Below, piece after piece: positions 1 through 9,400 of a stretch of DNA of 64,000 nt. The position numbers and the translations under genes are program-made. Origin of the DNA: CAYJDP01 sp964371025 (GTDB taxonomy: Bacteria; Bacillota_I; Bacilli_A; RF39; UBA660). The DNA is taken from NCBI GenBank assembly GCA_964371025.1, contig CAYJKH010000003.1, positions 1-64,000 of the forward strand. The letters are read 5' to 3'. Positions within the stretch are counted from its first letter, which is position 1. Each line of letters starts with the position of its first letter. The notes below the pieces were generated by a model that saw only the letters and a list, made by a program, of their open reading frames with translations, had not been told where the DNA came from and did not search any database.

Positions 1-71
<71 letters not shown>

Positions 72-207
72 AATTATTTTAGTTTGTCTTATTTTTTAAA
101 ATATCCTAGCTACCTCAAAATTGACGTTTTGCTTAGTTTTCAAAGATCAATTGTTTTCACAATTAACTGATAGTTTGTATCAGTTGCAATTTCTTAATTG
201 CTCCACT
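72..207 (-). promoter_or_regulatory. rRNA operon leader with boxA-like antitermination sequence
   Basis: This is the transcribed leader between the rRNA promoters and 16S. On the minus strand it contains GATCTTTGAAAACTAAGCAA (about 130-149), which resembles the conserved Firmicutes rRNA leader/boxA element. A short AATTGA/TCAATT pairing flanks it and could be part of the 16S processing stalk. The antitermination role is inferred from the family pattern. Confidence 0.6.
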
Positions 208-236
208 AGTGTATCAATAATATTTAAAATTGTCAA
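208..236 (-). promoter_or_regulatory. rRNA promoter P2 (proximal)
   Basis: Perfect -35 TTGACA (231-236), a 17-nt spacer and -10 TACACT (208-213) on the minus strand, about 137 bases before 16S. This is the gene-proximal of two tandem consensus promoters. Confidence 0.85.
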
Positions 237-300
237 CATTTTTTTTGAAATTTTTCAATATTTTTTTTAGCACTTCGTTGCATTTCTTGATTGCTCATTT

Positions 301-329
301 AATATACCAAACTGTTATAATAGTGTCAA
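301..329 (-). promoter_or_regulatory. rRNA promoter P1 (distal)
   Basis: Perfect -35 TTGACA (324-329), a 17-nt spacer and -10 TATATT (301-306) on the minus strand, 93 bases upstream of P2. Tandem strong promoters are typical of rRNA operons. From here to the lipoprotein terminator at about 444 I see only AT-rich sequence. Confidence 0.8.
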
Positions 330-443
330 CGGTTTTTGTTAAATTTTTAAAAAAAAATGTGCTTTTTTACTTTTTTGTTTGTTTTTTATATAAAAATTCT
401 TGTTTTTCCCATATATACTTATATTTTTTTATATTTATTTTCA

Positions 444-482
444 TAAAAAAAATGAAAATAAATATTTTACTTTCATTTTTTA
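444..482 (-). terminator. Intrinsic terminator after the lipoprotein gene
   Basis: On the minus strand an AAAATGAAA/TTTCATTTT stem (449-457 with 471-479) is followed by a run of T (444-450). It closes the lipoprotein gene before the rRNA promoters. Confidence 0.65.
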
Positions 483-498
483 TGTGATTTTTTTAGAA

Positions 499-918
499 TT
501 ATTCACATGTATAATTATTTTTTTCGAAAGATTCTTCCAATTCCTCGTATGTTTCACCCATTACTGATTCTCTAATTTCTAAAATACTTAATGTCGCTTC
601 AGAAGTATTTGTTGTAATTTCGTAAATTGATGTGCCCTCTTCCACTTTTCCTTCACAAGTTAATCCTTCGATCATTTCATAAGATTCACAAACAGTATCT
701 ATATAAGATTGTTCTGAATCTTCACCATAAGAAAACATCATATCTGATTTAACTATTAAATCTTCTGCAAATTCTATAGTTACTACATTCTCCTTTTTTA
801 TCGCATCATCAATTTCTGTACATTTTAATGTTTTCGTACCACTATCCTCTGTAGTTCCGCCACATCCTGTTATAAACAATGTTGTACATACTGCAAATAT
901 ACTCAATTTTTTTTTCAT
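499..918 (-). CDS. Small cysteine-containing lipoprotein, YehR/DUF1307-like by pattern
   Basis: This 139-residue protein has a type II signal peptide with lipobox ITGC (residues 16-19, lipidated Cys19), so it should be anchored to the outer face of the membrane. Four further cysteines (33, 77, 88, 138) could form two disulfides. The layout TLKC near the start of the mature part, a central Cys, GLTC, and a terminal YTC resembles the YehR/DUF1307 lipoproteins of Firmicutes, but the match is by pattern only and the function is unknown. The mature domain is acidic. The start codon ATG follows a strong AAGGAGG site. It is a single gene with its own terminator, located between the rRNA operon and the large surface protein. 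Confidence 0.8.
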   Translation of the reverse strand: MKKKLSIFAVCTTLFITGCGGTTEDSGTKTLKCTEIDDAIKKENVVTIEFAEDLIVKSDMMFSYGEDSEQSYIDTVCESYEMIEGLTCEGKVEEGTSIYEITTNTSEATLSILEIRESVMGETYEELEESFEKNNYTCE

Positions 919-1133
919 ACTTTATCCTCCTTTTTTGTATGATTATATCTATAGGATACCACTTATATATATAAAGTAAAGTATTAATTTATTATTTACA
1001 ATGTAATTATTTTAATATAAAGAAAGAACATATAGGTATTACATGTATATTTCAGTAAAACAAAAAATATTGAAGTTTAAAAATTTAACTATATACTATT
1101 GTTTTTATTATTTAACTGTTTCTATACATTTAC

Positions 1134-1159
1134 AAAAAAACTAACTATTTCTAGCTAGT
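1134..1159 (-). terminator. Terminator of the surface-protein gene, overlapping its stop codon
   Basis: Minus-strand stem ACTAGCTA/TAGTTAGT with a GAAA loop, followed by seven T. The TAG stop codon (1155-1157) lies inside the 5' arm. It is almost the same sequence as the tRNA-Trp terminator at 5582-5608. Confidence 0.85.
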
Positions 1160-4049
1160 TTAATATAAATGGTTTCCCTATAGTTCCATCTCCTGAGTTT
1201 ATCAAAGTATCTTTTTGGAGATTTACCACTGGTCTAATCATATGAGCATGTCCTCCATGATTATAATTTATTCCACCGTTGTAGTTTATATTCCATATAA
1301 GATAACTATGTGATGCAAATACAGTCATAGTCCACTCATTACGATTAACTCCAGTATAATCATCCAATATATATAACCAATTATTTTCATGGCAAGTAGC
1401 AACTGATGCATAATTATTTCCGTTTGTTGTACGAGGACAATCTTCTGCTTTAACTCCGTACATGAAATCACTACCATAAATTAATCCAACATTATTAACT
1501 GTTGTTGCAGGATTACTGCCATATACTGCAGTACCTCTTTCTGCATTATAAAAATCAAGAGCAGTCTGAGGATTAACATTATTCATGCCTCCTAGATTCC
1601 AAGTAGACTCTACAACTAAATTTTTATATACCAGCTCTAGCCCATGGTCAGAAAAACTACCCGTTTTATTATAATATGAATCATTTAATATCGATTTAAG
1701 ATTAGAGGCATCCCAATTATTTAATCCAGAGCTACTTCTAAACATAAATGTATCTTCTTCACCACGTCCTATTTTATAATCATTATTATTAATAGCTTCC
1801 AGTGGTGTTGCTTTAACTATTTTAACCATTTTATTTGTAGTTGTTTGATCTGCTAACTTAGTATCAAATACTCCTATTATACGCCAAAGTTCATTATTGA
1901 AAGATACATAATTATTAGGATTAGTTCCTTGATATCTTAGTCCATTCTCCGATACCACTTCTCCTTTTCCTTCTAAATCACTTACATAATCAGCTAAGTT
2001 CATTGTATTCATATCTACTTTAACTGTTTTATTAACTTTTTTTGATAATCCATTGTTTGCTGTTGCTATACATTCTAATTGATGGATACCTACTGATAAT
2101 GTAGATGTATTGATAGGATTACAAGAAAATGATGATTCTCCACTTACCCCGTAAGTAGGAAGATTAAAGTAACTATTAGTTTCTATATTACTTCCTTCTT
2201 TTATTGATTCAGTTGTATTATTTTTCAATGTTAGTTCAGGTGCTTCTGAATCTTTTTTTATAATTTTTTCAGATATTGATACATTTCCTGCATTATCAGT
2301 AGTTGTTAGTATTACATTTATTCCTGATGTATCCTCAGTTATAGTATCGTAATTCAACTTTGTTAATGCATGGCCTGATAAATTATCCGTTCCATCTACT
2401 TTATTAATGATAACATCTGATACATACCATCCATTTTCGCCATCTGGTTCTTTTATAACAAATTGTCCTACAGTTGGAGCAGTCTTATCCACTTTAATTG
2501 TGAAAGATTCTTTTGTTCTATTTCCAGCCATATCTTCAGCGTTTAGCATTATCGTTTCAGACTTAGTATCATAATTAATTAATTTATTGCTTATATTAGA
2601 GGATGCAACTCCAGATAAATTATCTTTAGTATTATAATTATCTATTTTAACATTTGATACATACCACCCATTATTACCAATAATTCCATCAATATCATAT
2701 GTAATTACCGGGGCTGTTTTATCTATTTTTATATTAATTGTTTCTTGTGAAATATTACCAGCATTATCTTCTGCTGTTATAACGATATTTTCTCCAGTCG
2801 TTTCATAATTTATTACAGTTTTATTAATATCAAATCCTTTTATATTAGATAATTTATCAACTGCATTATAATCTTTAATAGTAACATTGGATGTATACCA
2901 ATTATTATTCCCTTTTTCACCGTCAATTTTATAATTAATTATCGGGGCTGTTTTATCAACTTTTAATTTTGTTGTTTTAACACTACTATTCCCAGCATTG
3001 TCTGTAGTTACTAATTTTATAGTTTTTGAACTTGTATCATAATCTATTACTTTATCACTTAAAACGGTTGACTTTATTCCTGATATATTATCATATCCTC
3101 CAGTTGTATTTATATTAACACTACTTTTATACCAATTATTTAATCCTAAAACGCCGTCAATATTAAATTCTGCTGCAATTGGAGCTGATTTGTCTATTTT
3201 AATATTTACAACTTCTTCTACTTTATTACCAGCAATATCTTCTGCGGATATTATAATATTTTCTCCTACTGTTTCATAATTAATTATCGATTTATTAATA
3301 CTATAATTTTTTAAACCTGATAAACTATCATTAACTCTCAAATCTGTTATTTCTACATCTGATATATACCAACCATTATCCCCTTTATTACCTTTTATTT
3401 TATAGTCAATAGTTGGAACTGTTTTATCTATTTTATAACTTTCACTACATATAATTTCACTTTTAGTATCATTATTATACATTACTTGGATACATACTTT
3501 AGCTGTTTCACTTTCTATATTTAAATTGAATGAATTATCAGATGATTCTAAATTAGGAACACATATATCATCTGCTGTATTACAATATAAAACATTATCT
3601 ATTTCTAAATCACTTTTTTCTGTTATGTTAGCAGTTAATAAAACATCTTCATTTATATATTCTTCTTCATTCAAATTATTATCGATAAAACCAACTTCTA
3701 AATCTGGTTTATTATCTTTATCAAAGCATTTAAGTGAATCTCCTTCAAATAAACAATATGATTTTTTTTCATCTTCTATGTTACAATCTACAAATTCAAG
3801 TACTCCATCTTTATAACTAATATTATCACAAACAAAGTTATCATCATACAAATTATTTTTCTTTAAAAATTCATCCTTTATATTTATATCTTTATAACCA
3901 TTTTCTTTTAAATAATTATATAACTCATTATAAAATGTTTCTGACCTCTTAGTAGTAGTAAAATATATCATTAATAATATTCCAATTAAAAGAAGAAATA
4001 CTATCAATATTATTAAATTTTTTTTAAGATTTTTTTTATTATTTATCAA
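1155..4049 (-). CDS. Large membrane-anchored surface protein with five Ig-like tandem repeats
   Basis: 964 residues. An N-terminal hydrophobic helix (12-29) is the only membrane segment, and no cleavage site or LPXTG signal is visible, so the rest is probably displayed outside as a type II anchored protein. Residues 31-207 form a Cys-containing region (C74, C89, C99, C108, C156, C163, C186, C201). Five imperfect repeats of 78-79 residues follow (208-285, 286-364, 365-442, 443-520, 521-599), each starting DK[ST][AV]P, then a GWY/NWY motif, a D-x-[LI]-S core and an AGN motif near the end. These are bacterial Ig-like (cadherin-like) modules. A diverged sixth module spans 600-678. The C-terminal part (684-964) carries GLRYQGTNPNNYVSFNNELW and an aromatic, Asn-rich end of a kind seen in large surface proteins of uncultured Firmicutes. 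The start is TTG after AAGGAG. The role is unknown; adhesion is only a guess. Confidence 0.8.
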   Translation of the reverse strand: MINNKKNLKKNLIILIVFLLLIGILLMIYFTTTKRSETFYNELYNYLKENGYKDINIKDEFLKKNNLYDDNFVCDNISYKDGVLEFVDCNIEDEKKSYCLFEGDSLKCFDKDNKPDLEVGFIDNNLNEEEYINEDVLLTANITEKSDLEIDNVLYCNTADDICVPNLESSDNSFNLNIESETAKVCIQVMYNNDTKSEIICSESYKIDKTVPTIDYKIKGNKGDNGWYISDVEITDLRVNDSLSGLKNYSINKSIINYETVGENIIISAEDIAGNKVEEVVNIKIDKSAPIAAEFNIDGVLGLNNWYKSSVNINTTGGYDNISGIKSTVLSDKVIDYDTSSKTIKLVTTDNAGNSSVKTTKLKVDKTAPIINYKIDGEKGNNNWYTSNVTIKDYNAVDKLSNIKGFDINKTVINYETTGENIVITAEDNAGNISQETINIKIDKTAPVITYDIDGIIGNNGWYVSNVKIDNYNTKDNLSGVASSNISNKLINYDTKSETIMLNAEDMAGNRTKESFTIKVDKTAPTVGQFVIKEPDGENGWYVSDVIINKVDGTDNLSGHALTKLNYDTITEDTSGINVILTTTDNAGNVSISEKIIKKDSEAPELTLKNNTTESIKEGSNIETNSYFNLPTYGVSGESSFSCNPINTSTLSVGIHQLECIATANNGLSKKVNKTVKVDMNTMNLADYVSDLEGKGEVVSENGLRYQGTNPNNYVSFNNELWRIIGVFDTKLADQTTTNKMVKIVKATPLEAINNNDYKIGRGEEDTFMFRSSSGLNNWDASNLKSILNDSYYNKTGSFSDHGLELVYKNLVVESTWNLGGMNNVNPQTALDFYNAERGTAVYGSNPATTVNNVGLIYGSDFMYGVKAEDCPRTTNGNNYASVATCHENNWLYILDDYTGVNRNEWTMTVFASHSYLIWNINYNGGINYNHGGHAHMIRPVVNLQKDTLINSGDGTIGKPFILN
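2253..3428 (-). repeat. Five tandem ~235-bp coding repeats (Ig-like modules)
   Basis: Coding repeats within the surface protein, periodicity 78-79 codons. Each unit begins at a DK-T/S-A/V-P block. Units 1, 3 and 4 are the most similar to one another, which suggests internal duplication. The repeats are diverged at DNA level and in frame. Confidence 0.8.
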
Positions 4050-4077
4050 TTTACTTCTCCTTTATTATATATACGTA

Positions 4078-4106
4078 ATTATAGCAAAAAAAAATATATA
4101 TAACAA
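4078..4106 (-). promoter_or_regulatory. Promoter of the surface-protein gene
   Basis: -35 TTGTTA (4101-4106), a 17-nt spacer and -10 TATAAT (4078-4083), with an extended TGC before the -10. It lies 28 bases upstream of the TTG start. Confidence 0.7.
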
Positions 4107-4296
4107 GTATCCTTTATCTGCTATAAAATATATCTTTCTAAAAAAGATTAGTTATATATTAAAATATTTTCTTATTACTATCGCAAAGTATTTTGATTTA
4201 CCCTCAATAATTATATGATTATACTTATAAAATAACATTACTATATGTAATGTAAAGTTTTTGATATTTTTATCTTAAAGTAGAAAAATAATTTTA

Positions 4297-4312
4297 TATA
4301 GTATATACTATA
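4297..4312. promoter_or_regulatory. Perfect 16-bp palindrome upstream of the 297-codon gene
   Basis: TATAGTATATACTATA is a perfect palindrome ending about 28 bases before the ATG at 4341, where promoter elements should lie. A second inverted repeat, ACATTAC-5nt-GTAATGT, is at 4235-4253. They could be operator sites; AT-rich chance palindromes are also possible. Confidence 0.35.
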
Positions 4313-4340
4313 AATATATTATAGAAAATAGGTGAATCAG

Positions 4341-5225
4341 ATGAAAAAGAAAAAAGATATAAAATTTTACATATTAATTATTTCCTATCTTTTATTATCG
4401 TATTCTATGTTTAATGATTATCTTACTATAGACAGTGTGGATATGCTAACAACTTCTATCCCAACAGTAGCTCTTGAAACTACTACTCTATCTATTATAC
4501 TATTTTCATTTTTATTATATTTTTATAAAATAAGAAAAGAAATTCTATATATTATTACATATATATTATTAACTATCATTACTATTTTCACTTTATTTGA
4601 AACATATATAATATATACAGAATTTTCGACTGAATTTATCCACCTTAATATCGGATTCTATATTTATCTATTTCATTTTATTCTATTAATTATAACTTTA
4701 TTCATAAAAAAATCAAACCCAATTAAAAAGTTATCAGATGATGATAATTCATACAAGCAATTTAAAGAAGACTTTAATGAAAATAACTATTTACTTGGAA
4801 ACCTAATACTTGGAGTAAAAGGTGTTCCTTACAGTGATTTATCACTTTTAACAAATGATGTTAAAAATAATACAATATCAATACACTACAAAGATAATCA
4901 AAACGTTAAAACCTATCGTTTTTTAAAAAAGAATATTTCTAGCATTAACTTCAAAAATCGAATCATAGTAGACGAATTAGAAAAAAAGGCATATCAAGAT
5001 GTTGATTTAGATACTGCTAATTATCTTTTAATTACTGCTGTTTTCGGAACAACTATGATAGCACATAACATAGGAAATAGTATTTTAAACCCACTTATGG
5101 GGGAATATAGAAAATGCTCATATACTGGCATATACCATATAATTATTATATTTAAGGATAATTCAAAAATAGAGTTTGAATCTAAAACTGATCCAGCAAA
5201 GTTTATTAGCACACTAAATCTGTAA
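4341..5225 (+). CDS. Uncharacterised four-helix membrane protein with C-terminal soluble domain
   Basis: 294 residues. Four hydrophobic segments occupy about residues 8-125, followed by a charged region and a C-terminal soluble domain of about 160 residues. The soluble domain contains a short hydrophobic stretch (LLITAVFGTTMIAHNIG) and ends in beta-like segments such as YHIIIIFKDNSKIEFES, somewhat PH-domain-like in feel; I do not recognise a family. I chose ATG 4341 because AGGTGA sits 6 bases before it; a GTG at 4332 is part of that binding site. It is one of few plus-strand genes here and is transcribed divergently from the surface protein. A strong terminator follows. Confidence 0.7.
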   Translation: MKKKKDIKFYILIISYLLLSYSMFNDYLTIDSVDMLTTSIPTVALETTTLSIILFSFLLYFYKIRKEILYIITYILLTIITIFTLFETYIIYTEFSTEFIHLNIGFYIYLFHFILLIITLFIKKSNPIKKLSDDDNSYKQFKEDFNENNYLLGNLILGVKGVPYSDLSLLTNDVKNNTISIHYKDNQNVKTYRFLKKNISSINFKNRIIVDELEKKAYQDVDLDTANYLLITAVFGTTMIAHNIGNSILNPLMGEYRKCSYTGIYHIIIIFKDNSKIEFESKTDPAKFISTLNL

Positions 5226-5266
5226 TTTTTCACTATATTACATAAAACAAAAATAATAATTACTGT

Positions 5267-5307
5267 GTAATAAAAACGTCAATTTCTTTATTGACGTTTT
5301 TTATTAC
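5267..5307 (+). terminator. Strong intrinsic terminator (bidirectional)
   Basis: Stem AAAAACGTCAA/TTGACGTTTTT (5272-5282, 5291-5301) with an 8-nt loop. The pairing extends to GTAATA/TATTAC, and the A- and T-tracts let it work in both directions. It closes the 294-residue membrane protein gene. Confidence 0.85.
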
Positions 5308-5346
5308 TATAATTTCATATTACTTAGTATTATATATTATTTTAAT

Positions 5347-5478
5347 TTAGTTATTCATTTCTGCTTTTTGCGCATATTCATTAACAGTATTTATAGCGGC
5401 GTTTTTTAAATTTTCTATTTTATCAGCCTAATCGTATATACCTGCCTCATCAATTATTATTTCTAGTGAATAATTTTT
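5347..5478 (-). pseudogene. Possible decayed ORF remnant
   Basis: In a 394-base stretch without an intact gene (5226-5619), one minus-strand frame reads KNYSLEIIIDEAGIYD, then a TAG stop, then ADKIENLKNAAINTVNEYAQ and a short tail ending at TAA 5347-5349. The composition is protein-like and helical, but upstream the frame hits another stop. It looks like the 3' end of a gene that has decayed. I do not recognise the family, and chance coding-like sequence is possible. The remainder of the stretch up to 5582 shows nothing else. Confidence 0.35.
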
Positions 5479-5581
5479 TTAACATTGTGTAGGCTCCTAT
5501 CTAACTATTTTATTTATTGTCACAATATTTATAAACATTTAATTTATTATCGCTTTCATATTTTTCTCTAACATATATTAT

Positions 5582-5608
5582 AAAAAAAACTAACTATTTC
5601 TAGTTAGT
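5582..5608 (-). terminator. Terminator of the tRNA-Trp gene
   Basis: Minus-strand stem ACTAACTA/TAGTTAGT with a GAAA loop and eight T, starting 11 bases after the tRNA CCA end. Confidence 0.85.
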
Positions 5609-5619
5609 CAAATTTCATA

Positions 5620-5693
5620 TGGCAGGGGATAAGTGAATCGAACACTTATCAGCGGTTTTGGAGACCGACATTTTACCGTTAAACTAATCCCCT
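5620..5693 (-). tRNA. trnW: tRNA-Trp (anticodon CCA)
   Basis: 74 nt including an encoded 3' CCA (5620-5622). The acceptor stem AGGGGAT/ATCCCCT is fully paired, the discriminator base is G, the T arm is AAGTG TTCGATT CACTT, and the anticodon loop CTCCAAA gives anticodon CCA. The 27-43 pair at the top of the anticodon stem is a U-C mismatch. CCA reads only UGG, consistent with UGA remaining a stop codon. It is a single-gene transcript with its own promoter and terminator. Confidence 0.95.
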
Positions 5694-5714
5694 ATGTATT
5701 AATAATACATTTAT

Positions 5715-5743
5715 ATAATATCATATAAAATATTATTTGACAA
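5715..5743 (-). promoter_or_regulatory. tRNA-Trp promoter
   Basis: -35 TTGTCA (5738-5743), a 17-nt spacer, extended TGA and -10 TATTAT (5715-5720), 21 bases before the tRNA. Confidence 0.75.
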
Positions 5744-5756
5744 TAACTTCTAATAA

Positions 5757-5785
5757 TTTACTTTTAATATTATAAGTGTTACAAT
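5757..5785 (+). promoter_or_regulatory. Promoter of the HdeD-like gene
   Basis: -35 TTTACT (5757-5762), a 17-nt spacer, extended TGT and -10 TACAAT (5780-5785), about 52 bases before the ATG. Confidence 0.6.
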
Positions 5786-5837
5786 ATATTTATCAGAGAG
5801 TACATTGTATTATTTGAAAACTTATAAGGAGGTAAAT

Positions 5838-6407
5838 ATGGAAAAACTTTTTAAAAACTTTTTTCGCTCTTCAATAATCAGTTCCTTTATTATTTTAATT
5901 TTTGGATTACTATTAACTTTTAAATCTAGTAGTACAATTTTTGCAATATCATATATTTTAGGAGGATTACTTATTATACTAGGAGTATTTTCTATTATTA
6001 AATATATTAGTAATATTTCTAAAGTTGAACAAAGTAGCCTAGATATATTATATGCTGTTATTTCTATAACTTTTGGAGTTATTATTATTAATAACCCTGA
6101 AGGAATTGCAAGTATTATTCCTTTTATAATAGGAATTGGAATATTAGTTAGTAGTGCTAGTAAATTACAATATGCTGTATTATTAAAAAAAGAGAATAAT
6201 AATGTATGGAAAGTTACTATGATTATTTCAATTGTTAGTGCTTTGTGTGGAATTATTTTAATATTTAATCCATTTAAAGCAGGAGTTATTTTAACACAAA
6301 TAGTTGGGATTTTCATAATAGTTTATGCCGTACTAGATATTATAGCTACTATTACAATAAAAAAGAATGTTAAATATATTAAGAATAATATTTTAAATAA
6401 GAAATAA
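5838..6407 (+). CDS. HdeD/DUF308 family membrane protein
   Basis: 189 residues with six hydrophobic helices arranged as three pairs, the layout of the HdeD/DUF308 family. The small-residue-rich helices (YILGGLLIILGVFSIIKYI and the NPF-K-AGVIL segment) fit the family. HdeD is linked to acid stress in enteric bacteria; in Firmicutes the role is unknown. ATG 5838 is chosen over an upstream frame extension because AAGGAGG lies directly before it. It is transcribed alone and converges on rpoC; I see no separate plus-strand terminator beyond the rpoC hairpin. Confidence 0.8.
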   Translation: MEKLFKNFFRSSIISSFIILIFGLLLTFKSSSTIFAISYILGGLLIILGVFSIIKYISNISKVEQSSLDILYAVISITFGVIIINNPEGIASIIPFIIGIGILVSSASKLQYAVLLKKENNNVWKVTMIISIVSALCGIILIFNPFKAGVILTQIVGIFIIVYAVLDIIATITIKKNVKYIKNNILNKK

Positions 6408-6423
6408 TATTCTTTTTTTTTAC

Positions 6424-6451
6424 AAAAAAAAGAATAAGCTTTCGCTTATTC
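6424..6451 (-). terminator. Terminator of the rpoB-rpoC operon, overlapping the rpoC stop codon
   Basis: Stem GAATAAGC/GCTTATTC with a GAAA loop and eight T on the minus strand. The rpoC TAA stop (6446-6448) is inside the first arm. Confidence 0.92.
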
Positions 6452-9400
6452 CATAAATTGATCTTCTAATTGTTCAATTGGTTCTTCATCAATGAATTTT
6501 TTTTCTAGATCATATTCAATATTTTTATGATTTTTATATCCTGTTCCAGCAGGGATAAGTTTACCAAGTAAAACATTTTCTTTTAATCCTACTAATTCAT
6601 CAACTTTTCCACTTATAGCGGCATCTGTTAAGATTGAAACAGTTTGCTGGAATGATGCTGCAGATAAGAATGAATCTGTTTCTAAAGCGGCTTTAGTAAT
6701 CCCAAGTAATATTGGTTTTCCTAGAGCTGGTTTCTTACCATTTATAACTGCTTCTGCATTTCCATCAGTAAATTCTCTAAAGTTAACTAATGCTCCTACT
6801 AAGAATTTAGTATCTCCACTATCAATGATTCTAATTTTAGAAACCATTCTACGAGCAACTACTTCGATATGTTTATCAGAAATATTAACCCCTTGTGAAG
6901 TATACGTATATTGAATTTCTTTTAAAATATATTCTTGTGCTGTGATTGGATCAGTAACCGCCAATAATTCTTTTGGACTAATAGCACCTTCTGTTAATCT
7001 TTGACCACAAGTAACTACATCACCTTTTGAAGCACTAAGTTTTGAACCATAATTAGTTATATGTTCTTTAGTTTCAAGTTTATTAGTAATACTAATTTTA
7101 TATTTACCACTATCTTCTTCAATTTTAGTAATTTTACCATCAATTTCAGCAATAGTAGCTTTTCCTTTTGGATTTCTTGCTTCGAATAACTCAGTAACAC
7201 GAGGTAACCCTTGAGTAATATCTGCTCCTGCTACTCCTCCAGTATGGAAAGTACGCATCGTAAGCTGTGTTCCTGGTTCTCCAATTGACTGAGCTGCCAT
7301 TACTCCAACAGCTTCTCCTATTTCAACTAAGTTACCAGTCGCTAAATTACGTCCGTAACATTTTTGACAAATTCCTTTTAATGTATTACACGTTAAAATA
7401 TTACGTATTTCTACTTCATTAATTCCTGCTTTAATAATTTTATCAGCAATTAATTCCGTAATTAATTCTAATTTATCAATAATAATAGCTTTCGTTTCTG
7501 GATGAATAACTTTTTTATTAGTATATCTACCAACAATTCTCATTCTTAAACTCTCAATAACTGTTCCATCTTTTTCATTAACGAATTCTTTAACTACTAC
7601 TCCTTGGTCAGTTCCACAATCTTCCTCTTTAATAATAATATCTTGTGAAATATCAACAAGTCTTCTTGTTAAGTATCCTGAATCGGCAGTTTTTAAGGCT
7701 GTATCAATACTCCCTTTACGAGCACTATGTGTCGTTAAGAAGAACTCTGATATAGAAAGACCTTCTTTAAAGTTAGATAAAACTGGGATTTCAAGTTCTT
7801 CACCGTTTGGTTTTAACATAACCCCACGAATTCCTGCTAACTGTACGAAGTTGGCAATTGATCCACGGGCTTTTGAGTTCATCATTAAGAAAATCGGATT
7901 TTCATTATTTTTATTCGCTGCTGCTGATAATTCAGATTTAATCTCGTCAGTTGCACTATTCCAAGTTTCAATAACTTTAGTGTATCTTTCTTTATCAGTA
8001 ATTAAACCTTTTTTATATTGACTATTTATTTTATCAACAATTTTTTGTTTTGCTGCAATAATTTCTTCTCTACTTTGCCCTACTTCAATGTCATGCATAC
8101 TAACAGTAATACCTGAAACAGTAGAATATTTAAATCCTAAGTCTTTCAAGTTATCTAGCATTGTAGATGTTTCTGTAATTTTATATCTTTTAAATATTTG
8201 AGCAATTATTTTTTCTAATGCATCTTTTGCAAAAGGTGATACAATTTCCATTTTTGCTATTTCTTCTTTTAAATTACTTCCTTTTGGTAAGAAAAATTTA
8301 TTAGGAGTAATATTTTCAATATTATCAGATGTTGGTTCATTAATAAACGGGAATGAATCTGGTAATATTTCATTGAAAATTATTTTACCAACTGTTGTTA
8401 CTAAATATTTGTCTTGTTGTTCATCTGTAAATAATTTATATTTAAATGATTTTACTGGAAGAACTATTCTATCATGAAGTGATAACTCACGTCTTTCGTA
8501 AGCCATTAATGCTTCATTAGAATCTTTAAATACTCTTCCTTCACTAGGTGTATTTTCTTTTTCGATAGTTAAGTAATAATTTCCTAAAACCATATCTTGT
8601 GATGGAGTAACAATTGGATCTCCTGATTTAGGATGTAAGATATTATTAGACCCTAACATTAACATTCTAGCTTCTGCTTTTGCTTCTTCTGATAAAGGAA
8701 CATGCACTGCCATTTGATCTCCATCGAAATCAGCATTAAATGCCGCACAAACAAGTGGATGTAATCTTATTGTTTTACCACCTATTAGGATTGGTTCAAA
8801 TGCTTGAATTCCTAATCGGTGAAGAGTTGGAGCTCTATTTAGTAAAACTGGATGTTCTTTTATAACTTCTTCTACAATATCCCAAACAACTTCATCTTGA
8901 TTATCAATTAATCTTTTAGCTGCTTTAATATTATGAGCAAGTTCTTTACTAACTAAACCATGTATAACATGTGGTTTAAATAATTCTAAAGCCATTTCTT
9001 TAGGTAATCCACATTGGTACATTTTTAGGTTAGGTCCAACTACGATAACTGAACGTCCTGAATAATCTACACGTTTTCCTAGTAAGTTTTGTCTGAAACG
9101 TCCTTGTTTCCCCTTTAACATACTTGAAAGTGATTTTAAAGGTCTATTTCCAGCTCCAGTTACACTTCTTCCACGTCTACCATTATCAAATAATGCATCT
9201 ACCGCTTCTTGAAGCATACGTTTTTCATTTTGAATGATAATCCCTGGGGCATTTAAATCAATTAGTTTCTTTAAACGATTATTTCTGTTAATAACTCTTC
9301 TATATAAGTCATTTAAATCACTAGTAGCAAATCTCCCACCTTCAAGTTGAACCATCGGTCTTAATTCCGGAGGTATAACCGGGATACAATCTAGAATCAT

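Noticed and set aside
230..487. Open frame on the plus strand over the rRNA promoter region
   Set aside because: Low-complexity Phe/Ile/Lys translation, no binding site, and it overlaps strong minus-strand rRNA promoters and a terminator.
919..1154. Possible small gene or RNA between lipoprotein and surface protein
   Set aside because: Only AT-rich sequence with short frames; apart from the terminator no convincing signal.
2253..3428. CRISPR-like or non-coding tandem repeat
   Set aside because: The repeats are in frame, about 235 bp, diverged at DNA level and encode Ig-like modules.
5620..5693. Mycoplasma-type code with UGA as Trp
   Set aside because: Only a CCA anticodon is seen here, RF2 is present, and several genes end at TGA (for example mrnC and the 64-codon T7 gene).
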